Shown here: one piece after another, positions 23,332-32,229 of the stretch
How positions within the stretch are numbered: position 1 is the stretch's first letter
How the letters are laid out: the number at the start of each line of letters is the position of its first letter
Source of the DNA: JANRKB01 sp033763695
GTDB taxonomy: Bacteria > Planctomycetota > Phycisphaerae > Phycisphaerales > UBA1924
Length of the DNA: 39,008 nucleotides
Assembly: GCA_033763695.1 (NCBI GenBank)
Contig: JANRKB010000011.1
Coordinates: 1-39,008 of the forward strand
Direction: 5' to 3'
Notes under the pieces: generated by a model
The model's input: the letters and a program-made list of their open reading frames with translations, nothing else
Database searches by the model: none
Told to the model about the DNA's origin: nothing
Made by a program: the position numbers and the translations under genes

Positions 23332-23962
23332 TCACAAACTCGACGCGGACCTTGGCCTGCGGGCCCGCCACGAGTTGCACGAGGTGTTCGATCTGCTCGC
23401 TGGTCTGGCGACGCACCTGAGCCATGTCGGCGGCATCGGCGATAAATGTCTGCGCCTGCTCGAGAGCCTTCTTGCGAGCGTCGGCGATCATCTGTTCGCC
23501 CGCCCAACTCTTCCAACGTCCCCAGCCCACTTCGATGCGCGGCTCGCCGATCTCGGGCAGCACCTCGACGCTCAGGCGGCGCGGCTTGGGAAGCTGGAGG
23601 ATGAAGCTGCCATCGCTGCCGCGACGAATGGACTCGGGAGAGAGCGTCGCGAGATCAACGCCGAAGTGAATACGGACGGGGACTTCGATGGTGGCGACGG
23701 CGACGCCGCGCCAGTTGTCGTCGCTCGCGCGGACCAGAAGCCGCGACTGGATCACGCTGGTGAGGACTTTGAGTTGCTTGCAGGCCTCGGCGACGCGCCA
23801 CTCGACGCCGGCGGGCTGCACCCGGGGCGTGCTCGCGGCTTCGACCATCGGCGGCGCGGGCGAGAGCAGCCAGACAACGCCAAAGACGCCAGCCGCGCAT
23901 GCCGCCACACCGATCCAGCGGAGCGATGAGCGGGCGGCGAGGGTGCGCGAAGCGTCAGGCAT
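23321..23962 (-). CDS. DUF4230-like exported or membrane-anchored protein
   Basis: From ATG 23962 the protein has 213 residues. One hydrophobic helix near 12-32 (RWIGVAACAAGVFGVVWLL) serves as anchor or signal. The rest matches the DUF4230 pattern: IEVPVRIHFGVDLATLSPESIRRGSDGSFILQLPKPRRLSVEVLPE, then an amphipathic helix with ARKKALEQAQTFI and RRQTSEQIEHLV. The function of DUF4230 proteins is not established. The gene is coupled by overlap to the membrane protein gene downstream. Confidence 0.65.
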   Translation of the reverse strand: MPDASRTLAARSSLRWIGVAACAAGVFGVVWLLSPAPPMVEAASTPRVQPAGVEWRVAEACKQLKVLTSVIQSRLLVRASDDNWRGVAVATIEVPVRIHFGVDLATLSPESIRRGSDGSFILQLPKPRRLSVEVLPEIGEPRIEVGWGRWKSWAGEQMIADARKKALEQAQTFIADAADMAQVRRQTSEQIEHLVQLVAGPQAKVRVEFVNEK

Positions 23963-24073
23963 GCGAGAACAACCAGATCGTCCAGCGGGTGCAACGGGCA
24001 CGAGTCTTCGCGGGGCATCTTGCCCGGACAACGCGATGGAAGAGGTACGACGTGAACGGCACTATTGTTGGGT

Positions 24074-24634
24074 GTGAAGCCCGCCGTCTTTCTTGATCGC
24101 GACGACACGCTGATCGCGTGCAATGAACTGCCGCCCGCGCCGCCGCCCGCCGCACCCGGCGATCTGTGCGATCCGGCGCTGGTGCGCCTCCTGCCGGGCG
24201 TCGCGGACGCGCTGCGGCGTGTGCGTGCGGCAGGGTTCACGCTGGTCGTCGTCAGCAATCAGGGGGGCGTCGCACGCGGCGGACTGACTGTGGAACGCGT
24301 CGAAGAGATCAATCGACGCGTCTCTTCGCTGCTCCGTGCCGCGGATGGCACGCCGCTGATCGAGCGGTTTTACTTCTGCCCGTTTCACCCACGCGGCCAC
24401 GTCGCGGCGTACACGCGCGAGCACCCGTGGCACAAGCCCGCGCCGGGCATGCTGCTCGCCGCACGCGATGAACTTGGTTTGAATCTGGACGCGTCGTGGA
24501 TGATCGGCGATGCCGCACGCGATGTCGAGGCGGGCATCAACGCTGGACTGCGGCCTGAGCGATGCCTGCGGATCGGCCCGGATCAGACGCTGCGTGACGT
24601 GGCCGCGGCTGTGCGGGTGGTGCTGGGCGGGTGA
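24074..24634 (+). CDS. HAD-IIIA phosphatase of the GmhB type (heptose bisphosphate phosphatase-like)
   Basis: This 186-residue HAD hydrolase has DRDDTL (nucleophile Asp8, acid Asp10), VVVSNQGGVARG (motif II), KPAPGML (motif III Lys) and MIGDAARDVEAGINAG (motif IV). This is the GmhB/histidinol-phosphatase subgroup, which removes the C7 phosphate of heptose bisphosphate for LPS. In E. coli a zinc loop has two Cys pairs; here only CPFHP is kept and the second pair is replaced by REHPWHKP, a variation that may change or remove the metal site. GTG 24074 is chosen; TTG 24065 is also possible. It converges with ispD. Confidence 0.82.
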   Translation: MKPAVFLDRDDTLIACNELPPAPPPAAPGDLCDPALVRLLPGVADALRRVRAAGFTLVVVSNQGGVARGGLTVERVEEINRRVSSLLRAADGTPLIERFYFCPFHPRGHVAAYTREHPWHKPAPGMLLAARDELGLNLDASWMIGDAARDVEAGINAGLRPERCLRIGPDQTLRDVAAAVRVVLGG

Positions 24635-24640
24635 GGCGCG

Positions 24641-25462
24641 TCAGAAACGCTTGTGGGATTCGCGCTGTGCGGGCGGGGCCACATGCAGAATCGAGCGTGC
24701 CAGCGCAACGTCACCCGGAAGCGTGATCTTGATGTTGCGGGCCTCGCCCTCAACCACCGCCACCTCGTGGCCCAGACGCTCCACAAGACCGGCGTCGTCC
24801 GTGCTCGAGAGATCGGCCTGGGAGTACGCACGCTTCAGGAGCGCGGCGTCGAAGATCTGCGGCGTCTGCACCTGCACCAGTCGCTCGCGGGGGATCGTCT
24901 GCTCAACAAAGCGTGCCTTCGGGCCGCTCGCGGGCGAGAGGCCGAGGATTGCAGCGGCAGGGTCGTCTTCGGTGATCGCCTCAGTCCGTGTCCCCAGGCG
25001 CTTGATGGTGTCGGCGACATCAATCGCGGGGATCGCAGCACCGAAGCGAGCGGCGGCGCTGAGCACGCGATCAATCAGCTCAAGCGATGTACACGGACGC
25101 GCAGCATCGTGCACCGCGATGTGCGTCGCCTCGGCCGGAACATGCGCGAGCGCGGCCTGCACGCTCTGCCAACGATGTTCAATCCCGCCGGGCACGAGCT
25201 TGGCACCCATCAGGCCGAGTCGGTCAGCGTGCTGATCGCGAAAGGCGGCATAGGCAGATGGGTCGCCCGGCCCGGCGACGATGATGGATCGAACCGCGTC
25301 GTGCTTGCTGAAGAGTTCGACGCTGCGTTGCAGGACCGGCTTGCCGCCGAGGTCTTCGTCGAGCTTGGAGCGGATGCCACCAGCCGCGGCGTAGCGGGCG
25401 GACGCTCCGCCCGCGGAGATGATGACGCACAGGTTGACGGTCGGCGTGTCGAAAATCGACAT
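24641..25462 (-). CDS. ispD: 2-C-methyl-D-erythritol 4-phosphate cytidylyltransferase
   Basis: This 273-residue cytidylyltransferase acts in the non-mevalonate isoprenoid pathway. It has VIISAGGASARY, GGKPVLQRSVELF, IHIAV-type HDAARP near 120 and IPAIDVADTIKRL, with TPQIFDAALLKRAY and STDDAGLVERLGHEVAVVEGEARNIKIT at the end. The N-terminal nucleotide loop differs from the classic GxGxR and has an insert (AAAGGIRSKLDEDL), and a further insert lies near ITEDDPAAAILGLSPASGPKAR. These make it longer than the usual 230 residues. AGAGG lies eight bases before ATG 25462. Confidence 0.88.
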   Translation of the reverse strand: MSIFDTPTVNLCVIISAGGASARYAAAGGIRSKLDEDLGGKPVLQRSVELFSKHDAVRSIIVAGPGDPSAYAAFRDQHADRLGLMGAKLVPGGIEHRWQSVQAALAHVPAEATHIAVHDAARPCTSLELIDRVLSAAARFGAAIPAIDVADTIKRLGTRTEAITEDDPAAAILGLSPASGPKARFVEQTIPRERLVQVQTPQIFDAALLKRAYSQADLSSTDDAGLVERLGHEVAVVEGEARNIKITLPGDVALARSILHVAPPAQRESHKRF

Positions 25463-25762
25463 GTCAGACACCTCTCCAGGCAAGCACGAATCGAACAGAG
25501 TGCCGATCGGGCACGCGGGCCGCTCGGCGGATCGCGTCGAGATCGTAAGGGCGCGATGTGGGGACGGCGGACCGCGCGGCAGCGCGGCATCAGCTCTCGC
25601 CGACCTTGCAAAACCCGACCTTCTTGAGCGTTGTGCGTATTGCTCCCGACATCGGCGTCGGATATCTTCTTTCTTCGCGCATCGAAAACACAGCACGACG
25701 CGGCTGGCGCTTGCCACCCTCTGCGCGTCGAGCGGTGTTCAACGACAAGGCAGCACGCACGC
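25463..25762. other. Divergent intergenic region, ispD to OPT transporter
   Basis: This region of 300 bases separates two divergent genes and must hold both promoters. I see no convincing gene, tRNA or terminator, and no promoter match good enough to report. The part near 25640-25690 is less GC-rich than its surroundings. Confidence 0.4.
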
Positions 25763-27793
25763 ATGGCCACGCCAACCTCGAGTACCCCTCCGAACGCACC
25801 TTCATTCCCAATGCCCGAGGGCGTGCCCGCACTGCCGCCGGACGCGACGCCGGAGCAGAAGGATCGGCACTGGTTCCAGCATGTCTATCAGGGCGACAAG
25901 ATGCCGCAGTTCACCGTGCGCGCGGTGCTGATGGGCGGCATCCTCGGCATGCTGATGTCGGCATCGAACCTGTACACGACGCTCTCGATCGGCTGGGCGT
26001 TCGGCGTGGCGATCACGGCGTGCGTGATGTCGTACGTCATCTGGACCATCGTCCGGGCCATCACGCTCAATCGCGTGTCGAAGATGTCGATCCTTGAGAA
26101 CACCTGCATGGCGTCGACCGCCAGCGCCGCGGGATACTCGACGGGCTCGACGATCGCCACCATGTTCGGCGCGCTCATGATTCTGCACGCCGTTCCCGCC
26201 GGGCAGACCTCGGCGGACGTCAAGACGTGGGACATTCAGCCGGTGTGGCTTGTGGCGACGTTCACGTTCCTCACCGGCGCGATGGGTTGCTTCCTCGCGA
26301 TCCCGATGAAGCGGCAGATGATCAACCACGAGCAGTTGCCCTTCCCCTCGGGCATCGCCGCCGCAGAGACGCTCAAGAGCCTCTACAGCGAGAGCAAGGA
26401 AGCGCTGCACAAGGCGTATGCGCTCGTCGTGTCGTTGCTGGTCGGCGCGATCGTCGGCATCTTCAACACCGGCGAGGGCACACTGATCTACATCGATCGC
26501 GCGATGGAGAAGGCCAAGCACATGCTTGGCTTCGAACCGCGTCTGCCCGAGCAGTTGCCGGCGAGCGGGTTCATGCAGGTGCAGGGCAAGCCGCTGATCG
26601 GCTTTGGCTTTGAGCCCAGCGTGCTGCTGATCGCCGCAGGCATGATCGTCGGCGTGCGCGTCTGCTTCTCGATGCTGCTGGGCTCGGTGCTGCTCTACTG
26701 CTTTGTTGCGCCGTCCCTCATCAACATGGACGTCGCTCGCGCGAGCGAGACGAACTACATCCCCTCGATCGAACTGGTCGCGGGCGGCACGATCTACCAC
26801 GTCTATCGCTGGGGCCTCTGGGGCGGCACGGCACTCATGGTGTTCGCGTCGCTGACGTCGCTGGCCATGCAGTGGAAGACCATGGGCCGCGCATTCGGCA
26901 AGTTCTTCAAGAAGGAAGAGGCGGGCGAACACTCGGAGCTCGAAGGCCGCATGGCACAGATCGAAGTGCCCACGCTGTGGCTGATCCTGGGCATGGTGCC
27001 AATCACGATCGGCATGGTCGTGCTGCAGTACATGGCGTTCCAGATCAGCATCGTCGCGGGCCTCATCGCGGTGGCGCTGTCGTTCGTGCTGTCGCTGGTG
27101 GCGTGCCGCGCCACGGGCGAGACGGACACGACCCCGATCGGCGCGATGGGCAAGGTGATGCAGCTCACGTTCGCCGCGCTGCATCCGGGCAAGATCATCC
27201 CCAACCTGGCCTCGGCCGGTATCGCCGCAAACAGCGCGAGCTCGTCCGCCGACCTGCTGACGGACCTCAAGAGCGGCTATCTGCTAGGCGCCAACCCGCG
27301 CAAGCAGTTCCTCGCGCAGTTCGCGGGCATCTTCTTCGGCACGATTGCAATCGTGCCGGTGTGGTACCTGATGGTGCCGACCAAGGCCGCGCTCGAGAAG
27401 TTCCCCGCCCCGGCGACGAATCAGTGGGCCCGCGTGGCTCAGGTGCTGACCGAAGGCATCGACAAGCTGCCGATGTCCGCGCAGTACGCCATCGTCATCG
27501 GCGCTCTGCTGGGCGTGCTGCTGCCAGTGGGCGAGAAGCTCATCCCGCAGTCGGCCCGCAAGTATTGGCCGAGCGCGATGGGTCTGGGACTCTCGTGGGT
27601 GCTGCCGTTCGCCAACGCGCTGGCGTTCATGATCGGCGCGATCATCGCGTGGATCTGGGAGAAGCTCAACTCCAAGTCCGCCGAAGTCTTCACGGTGCCG
27701 ATCGCATCGGGCCTCGTCGCCGGCGAATCACTGATCAAGGCGATCATCGCCATGACAGCCACCGTCGTCGGCCTCTTGGGCTGGGACAAGTAG
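25763..27793 (+). CDS. OPT-family oligopeptide transporter
   Basis: This 676-residue membrane protein of the OPT/YSL superfamily has about 15 helices. Landmarks are FTVRAVLMGGILGMLMSASNLYTTLSIGW at the first helix, NTCMASTASAAGYSTGSTIATMFGAL, NHEQLPFPSGIAAAETLKSLY (the conserved NxExLPFPxG loop), and IAANSASSSADLLTDLKSGYLLGANPRKQF. Members use the proton gradient to import peptides or metal chelates; the substrate cannot be told. ATG 25763 gives a Pro/Thr-rich cytoplasmic N-terminus. A strong hairpin at 27866-27893 follows the gene. Confidence 0.93.
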   Translation: MATPTSSTPPNAPSFPMPEGVPALPPDATPEQKDRHWFQHVYQGDKMPQFTVRAVLMGGILGMLMSASNLYTTLSIGWAFGVAITACVMSYVIWTIVRAITLNRVSKMSILENTCMASTASAAGYSTGSTIATMFGALMILHAVPAGQTSADVKTWDIQPVWLVATFTFLTGAMGCFLAIPMKRQMINHEQLPFPSGIAAAETLKSLYSESKEALHKAYALVVSLLVGAIVGIFNTGEGTLIYIDRAMEKAKHMLGFEPRLPEQLPASGFMQVQGKPLIGFGFEPSVLLIAAGMIVGVRVCFSMLLGSVLLYCFVAPSLINMDVARASETNYIPSIELVAGGTIYHVYRWGLWGGTALMVFASLTSLAMQWKTMGRAFGKFFKKEEAGEHSELEGRMAQIEVPTLWLILGMVPITIGMVVLQYMAFQISIVAGLIAVALSFVLSLVACRATGETDTTPIGAMGKVMQLTFAALHPGKIIPNLASAGIAANSASSSADLLTDLKSGYLLGANPRKQFLAQFAGIFFGTIAIVPVWYLMVPTKAALEKFPAPATNQWARVAQVLTEGIDKLPMSAQYAIVIGALLGVLLPVGEKLIPQSARKYWPSAMGLGLSWVLPFANALAFMIGAIIAWIWEKLNSKSAEVFTVPIASGLVAGESLIKAIIAMTATVVGLLGWDK

Positions 27794-27865
27794 CCCGAGC
27801 AATCGCGGCGGCGGTTGCTCGCCGACGCGGTGATGCGCACCACACCATTTCGCGAATCACGTAGA

Positions 27866-27897
27866 GCCGGGGACGCCTGTCCTCGGCTCTTTCGCTT
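27866..27897 (+). terminator. Terminator between convergent genes
   Basis: A 12-bp stem (27866-27877 with 27882-27893, one G-T pair) with loop GCCT is followed by TTCGCTT. It lies between the OPT gene and the convergent secreted-protein gene. The T-run is weak, so it may act in both directions or need Rho. Confidence 0.6.
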
Positions 27898-27927
27898 GCG
27901 TACCCGCTCGATGACCCGGTCTTGCGC

Positions 27928-30408
27928 TCAGCAACCCTGCTCGAATGCACTCACGAAGGCATCGAAGTCGGTGAAGTCGATGAAGCCGTCGGCGTTGAAG
28001 TCCGCGGCGACGCAGCCGCTTCCTTCAAAGCACGCAACAAAGGCGTCGAAGTCGGAGAAGTCGACAAAGCCGTCGGCGTTGAAGTCGGCACCACAGCGCG
28101 GCGCGCCGAGCATGCTCAGCCCGACGCGATAGGAGTCGAAGGGCTGCTGCATCACGAAGCGAGACGCCGCGAGATAGGAGACGCCCGACGGCAGGCTCAG
28201 CAGCGCGGCACCCGCATCGCCATGCGGCGTGCTGACCACTGCGAATCCATTTGCATCGCGAAGGGTGCCGCTGGCCGAAACGCGGGTCGCGTAGATGTCG
28301 GTGCGTTCATCGAAAAACGAGGTCTGGTTTCGTTGATCATCCCATGCGACGACAAAGTCTGTGCCGTCAAAGCCGACGACGGGGCGGAGTTGGCGGCCTG
28401 TCGCCGCGGAGATGGTGAAGTTGCCGGTTCGGAAGGTGCCGTCGAGGTTCATGACTCGAGCGGTGATGTCGTTGTTGGCGTTGGAGAGGGTGTTGCTGCG
28501 CCACACGAAGAGATAGGTCGAACCGGAGAACGCGACGTCCGGGTCGCCGCTGCCGCCGGAGGTGGTTGCAGGATTGAGGCCCACAGTGAACGTGCCGTCG
28601 GTGTTGACGAAGTTGTAGATCGCATCGGATCGCGAATCGTTGTGGCTCCAATGGCTGTGGTAGACCACGATCCAGCGTGTGCCATCGCTACGCACGCGCG
28701 GCCCCGCAGAGACATAGCCGCCGCCGAGGACTTTCGGTGCCGCGTCGAGGAGTGAACCCGTCGGTCCATCAAGCCGAACGGATTGCGCGAAGATCGTCTG
28801 CGGATAGGTCGCGACTCGACTGCTGGCGATGAGGAAATCGTCGCCGAGCGCTTCGATGTCGGGGCTGAAGCCCGGCATGACGCTCACGGCTTGGGCGTCG
28901 ATCGCGACGCCGCTCGCGGTGTAGCGTCGGGTATAGATTCCAGTCACGCTTTGGCCGGAGCCTTGATCCCAAGCGATGGCAAACAGGCTGCCGTTCCACG
29001 CAATCGTCGGTCGGCCGATCGTCGGCGCTTGGGCGACTTCAAGCGGCTGCGCGTGAGTGGGTGTTCCCGCCGCGTCAAAGAACTGGAGCAGCACGCGATC
29101 GTCGTTGGCGGCTTCGCTGACGTAGACAACCGCGATCGTACCGCCCGGGCCTTGGGAAACATCGGGGTGGCGCTGGTTGCGCGTTCCCGTGGAGATGGCG
29201 CGTTCCGTACCCGGCACGTTCGCCGCGCTCACAGGCATCGCGAACACGTTGGTGTCATAGCCCAGTGCGACCCGCGAGTCCTGCCAGAGGAACTGGACGC
29301 CGCCGGTGCGTGGCACAAGCATGGGCCCGTAGGCGGTGTTGATGTTGCCACCGATCGTGATTGGCAACTGCACTCCGCCACCGGGGTCGAGGACCGTCCC
29401 CGCGTTGCTGATGCGAACGGTGCGCAGCGTGTCTGCCGCGCCCCACTCAAACCACCACTGCGTTCCGTCGTGAGCCAGATTGGAATGGGTGTACTGCGCA
29501 AGCCCTGGCACGATCATGGTGCCGCTCGGGGTCAGCAGCGTGCCCGCACGCGTCATACGCGAACCAACGAGGTTGATGTAGTCGGCGGTCCACGAGACGT
29601 AGTACTCGCTGCTGCTTGCGGCGATCGTGGTGCTCGGCACGCTGAACGCGGGACCGATCGCCACGCCGTCCAGACCGACGCGCCGGGCCTTGAACGTCGC
29701 CGAGTTGCTCCAGTCCGGCCCTGCGACGAGATACTCGCCGCCAGAGGCAAGAAGCGTGCACGAGCCGTAGATCCAATCTAGGAGAACGTGCGGCGCGGTA
29801 TCGACGAGTGTGCCCGCGGCGTTGATGCGTTGCCCCGCGAGATAGGTGCCGTAGCCGTCGGCGTGGTAGATGCAGCGCGTGACGAGCCACTGCCCGTTCT
29901 GGCCGGCGAGCTGCAAGCCGATTGTGCTGGGCTCGAACTGCGTGGGCGGGAAGAGCAGGGGCGTGGTGTCGAGCACCGCGCCGCTCGGGCTCACACGCAC
30001 GGCCCGCAGGTTGTACGCGTAGTAGCCGGTGCTGGGGTCCTGAGACTCATAGAGCACCAGCCAGTTCTCGCCGTTCCATGCCACGCGCGGGCGGAACTGA
30101 TTGCCGGCACCAACCGCAATCGGGAACGGCGCGGCATCGATCGGGTTGCCCGCGGCGTCGATGCGGATGCCGAAGACGTCGGCCATGCTCTGCGCGGCGC
30201 TGCCGCCGACGGATTGGGCGCGATAGTCACTCCAGACCACGAGCGTGGCGTCACCGCCGCGAGCGGCTGCATGTTCCTGCTGGGAACTGGTGGCGATCGC
30301 GACGGCTGAGTCGCCAGGGACCAACCCCCGATCCGTCACGGCGAGCGCTTGTGCAAACGCGACAGCGGGCTGGAGCGCGACGAGGGCGAACAGGCAAGAG
30401 CGATTCAT
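27928..30408 (-). CDS. Large secreted repeat protein with two-repeat GC-type dockerin-like tail
   Basis: This 826-residue exported protein starts MNRSCLFALVALQPAVAFAQA (signal peptide, cleavage near 21). The body is built from repeated beta-rich units of the pattern RPRVAWNGENWLVLYES, ...RVSPSGAVLDTTP, RPTIAWNGSLFAIAWDQ, RPVVGFDGTDFVVAWDDQR, likely beta-propeller blades. The end holds CGADFNADGFVDFSDFDAFV and AADFNADGFIDFTDFDAF...FEQGC, calcium-loop repeats bounded by Cys. ATG 30408 has GAGG five bases upstream; further upstream codons are not protein-like. Its role is unknown, probably surface or extracellular. Confidence 0.85.
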   Translation of the reverse strand: MNRSCLFALVALQPAVAFAQALAVTDRGLVPGDSAVAIATSSQQEHAAARGGDATLVVWSDYRAQSVGGSAAQSMADVFGIRIDAAGNPIDAAPFPIAVGAGNQFRPRVAWNGENWLVLYESQDPSTGYYAYNLRAVRVSPSGAVLDTTPLLFPPTQFEPSTIGLQLAGQNGQWLVTRCIYHADGYGTYLAGQRINAAGTLVDTAPHVLLDWIYGSCTLLASGGEYLVAGPDWSNSATFKARRVGLDGVAIGPAFSVPSTTIAASSSEYYVSWTADYINLVGSRMTRAGTLLTPSGTMIVPGLAQYTHSNLAHDGTQWWFEWGAADTLRTVRISNAGTVLDPGGGVQLPITIGGNINTAYGPMLVPRTGGVQFLWQDSRVALGYDTNVFAMPVSAANVPGTERAISTGTRNQRHPDVSQGPGGTIAVVYVSEAANDDRVLLQFFDAAGTPTHAQPLEVAQAPTIGRPTIAWNGSLFAIAWDQGSGQSVTGIYTRRYTASGVAIDAQAVSVMPGFSPDIEALGDDFLIASSRVATYPQTIFAQSVRLDGPTGSLLDAAPKVLGGGYVSAGPRVRSDGTRWIVVYHSHWSHNDSRSDAIYNFVNTDGTFTVGLNPATTSGGSGDPDVAFSGSTYLFVWRSNTLSNANNDITARVMNLDGTFRTGNFTISAATGRQLRPVVGFDGTDFVVAWDDQRNQTSFFDERTDIYATRVSASGTLRDANGFAVVSTPHGDAGAALLSLPSGVSYLAASRFVMQQPFDSYRVGLSMLGAPRCGADFNADGFVDFSDFDAFVACFEGSGCVAADFNADGFIDFTDFDAFVSAFEQGC

Positions 30409-30501
30409 GGGAACCTCGAAGAAAATGGTGTTGTCACACACACTCATGAGGGGGGCTGAAAGGCCGCAGATACCAGCCCGATGCCATTTTCGGATGTGTT
30501 T

Positions 30502-30514
30502 GTCTAGTATAGAC
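30502..30514 (-). promoter_or_regulatory. Inverted repeat overlapping a possible -10 element
   Basis: GTCTA-GTA-TAGAC is a perfect inverted repeat about 95 bases upstream of the secreted protein gene. On the minus strand it contains TATACT, a good -10 hexamer, but no clear -35 is seen. It may be a regulated promoter. Confidence 0.3.
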
Positions 30515-30645
30515 CCGACGCCCTCTGGGGCCACCTTGTGCCGGTTGTGCGTTGAGTCTCTCGCAGGTGTCTTTATGGAATGAGCAGTCCGGCTCGCGGG
30601 GCGCAAGAGGCAACACCCAAGCGACCCGCCGCGGCCGCGACCGAC

Positions 30646-31350
30646 TCACTGATATGCCGTCGGGTCGCCCACGCCCGCCTCGGCAAAACCGCGGCGGCGG
30701 ATCTGGCAACTGTCGCAATGGCCGCACGCACGCCCCGCGCCATCCGGGTCGTAGCAGCTCGTCGTGAGCGCGTAGTCCACGCCCAATCGCACGCCCAGCC
30801 GGATGATCTCGGCCTTGGTGAGCTTCACCAGCGGCGTGTGCACACGAAAGCCGCGATGTGCATTCGTATCCACACCGATCGCCGTGCCGAGGTTCGCCGC
30901 ACGCTCAAACGCGTCGATGAACTCGCGACGGCAATCGGGATATCCGGAGTAGTCCACGGCATTCACTCCGATGTAGAGGTCCATCGCGCCGAGCGTCTCT
31001 GCGAGTCCCGCGGCGATGGCGAGGAAGGTGAGGTTGCGCGCGGGGACGTAGGTGATCGGCACGCCGTGCGAGAGTTGTGCCGGGCTGCGGTCCTTGGGCA
31101 CGTCGATGTCGGCGGTGAGGGCGCTACCGCCGACGGCGCGCAGGCCAAGCTGCACCACGCGGAATGATGCCGCCCCGAGTTGCTCGGCGACGCGCTTGGC
31201 GGCATCGAGCTCACAGCGATGCCTCTGGCCATAGTCGAACGCGAGCGCGTGCGTGATGAATCCTTCATCGCGGGCGGCGGCGAGACACGTCGCGCTGTCC
31301 AAACCGCCCGAAAGCAGCACCACGGCAGGGGTTGTGCGGGCAACCGTCAT
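30646..31350 (-). CDS. queC: 7-cyano-7-deazaguanine synthase QueC
   Basis: This 234-residue enzyme makes preQ0 for queuosine or archaeosine-type bases. It has the PP-loop LLSGGLDSATCLAAA at 12-26, DYGQRHRCEL near 40, RNLTFLAIAAGLAETLGA and DCRREFIDAFERA. Four zinc cysteines lie near the C-terminus in SCYDPDGAGRACGHCDSC. ATG 31350 is used; upstream codons are Cys/His-rich and unlikely. No other queuosine genes are adjacent. Confidence 0.95.
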   Translation of the reverse strand: MTVARTTPAVVLLSGGLDSATCLAAARDEGFITHALAFDYGQRHRCELDAAKRVAEQLGAASFRVVQLGLRAVGGSALTADIDVPKDRSPAQLSHGVPITYVPARNLTFLAIAAGLAETLGAMDLYIGVNAVDYSGYPDCRREFIDAFERAANLGTAIGVDTNAHRGFRVHTPLVKLTKAEIIRLGVRLGVDYALTTSCYDPDGAGRACGHCDSCQIRRRGFAEAGVGDPTAYQ

Positions 31351-31407
31351 CGCCCAACAGTATGCGATGTTTGATTCGGTTCGGCATTCGCGTGGTACCC
31401 TTGGGCG

Positions 31408-32229
31408 ATGGCAAGCCGAAGGTATGGCGTGTGGGACATGGTGGCGCTGCACGCCCGCGTTGGCTCACGGCGCACACGACCGCGCCGCGTGCCATCGCTT
31501 GGACACCGCCCGACACGCCTGCAACGCGGGTTGAGCGTCCCGGGCAACTGGAGCCCGACGGCCATTCGGGCGATCTACACGCTGCCGTTTCAGTTCGGCG
31601 TGTTGATGCCGCAACCGGCAATCCAGATGCTCACTGGGTGGTACTCGACGTTCGCGTTCATCGCAATTGGCGCGCTGTGCGTGTTCTTTGTCCTCGTGGG
31701 CACGCTCTCCATTCTGGTCGACGACCCTCGCTGCGTGCTGCTGCGACGTCGGCGAGAGCGCATCACAACTGCAAGGAACGCGCCGAAGGCGGCCGACAAA
31801 CTCGTACAGCGCCGCAAGTTCTGGCGTTTGCAGATCGACAATCCTGACTCAGGCACATTCGTCTCGCTGATGCGCACAAGTTGGTGGAGCCTCCTCATCG
31901 CGGCAGTGCCGCTGGTGTCGAGCCTGTTCATCCTCGTCGGGCCGACGCTAATGCCCGGCGCAGTGCGGGCACGCTTGTCTCGTGACATCTGGACATGGAT
32001 CGCTCTGATTGTGCTGGGGATCTGCATGTACTCCGTACCGCTGCTGAAGGCATCCCGCCGCAAGAAGGCCCTGCATCGCAGCACGCTCAGCAACGTGTGC
32101 CCCGAATGCGCTTACGAGCAACCCCGCGGCACGATCGGGCGCACCAGCGACGGCACGCTGGTCGATTTCGGCCCGCCTCGCTGCCCAGAATGCGGCATGC
32201 CATGGCCGCTGATCCCGCCAGAGACGTGA
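31408..32229 (+). CDS. Membrane protein with C-terminal zinc ribbon
   Basis: This is a 273-residue frame. Three hydrophobic segments are seen (about 83-108, SLLIAAVPLVSSLFILVGPTL, and WIALIVLGICMYSVPLL). A C-terminal zinc ribbon has CPEC and CPEC pairs separated by about 24 residues. The first about 45 residues are Arg-rich and unlike a normal N-terminus, so the true start may be further in, or the frame may be disturbed there. The overall plan (helices plus zinc ribbon) resembles the frameshifted gene at 12237-12718. No function is recognised. Confidence 0.6.
   Translation: MASRRYGVWDMVALHARVGSRRTRPRRVPSLGHRPTRLQRGLSVPGNWSPTAIRAIYTLPFQFGVLMPQPAIQMLTGWYSTFAFIAIGALCVFFVLVGTLSILVDDPRCVLLRRRRERITTARNAPKAADKLVQRRKFWRLQIDNPDSGTFVSLMRTSWWSLLIAAVPLVSSLFILVGPTLMPGAVRARLSRDIWTWIALIVLGICMYSVPLLKASRRKKALHRSTLSNVCPECAYEQPRGTIGRTSDGTLVDFGPPRCPECGMPWPLIPPET

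Noticed and set aside
25463..25520. Possible tRNA because of a GAATCGAAC-like string
   Set aside because: The T-loop order is wrong, and no acceptor or anticodon stems can be formed around it.
25802..27184. 460-codon minus-strand frame inside the OPT transporter
   Set aside because: It is His/Arg/Glu-rich antisense translation of membrane helices, with no known pattern.
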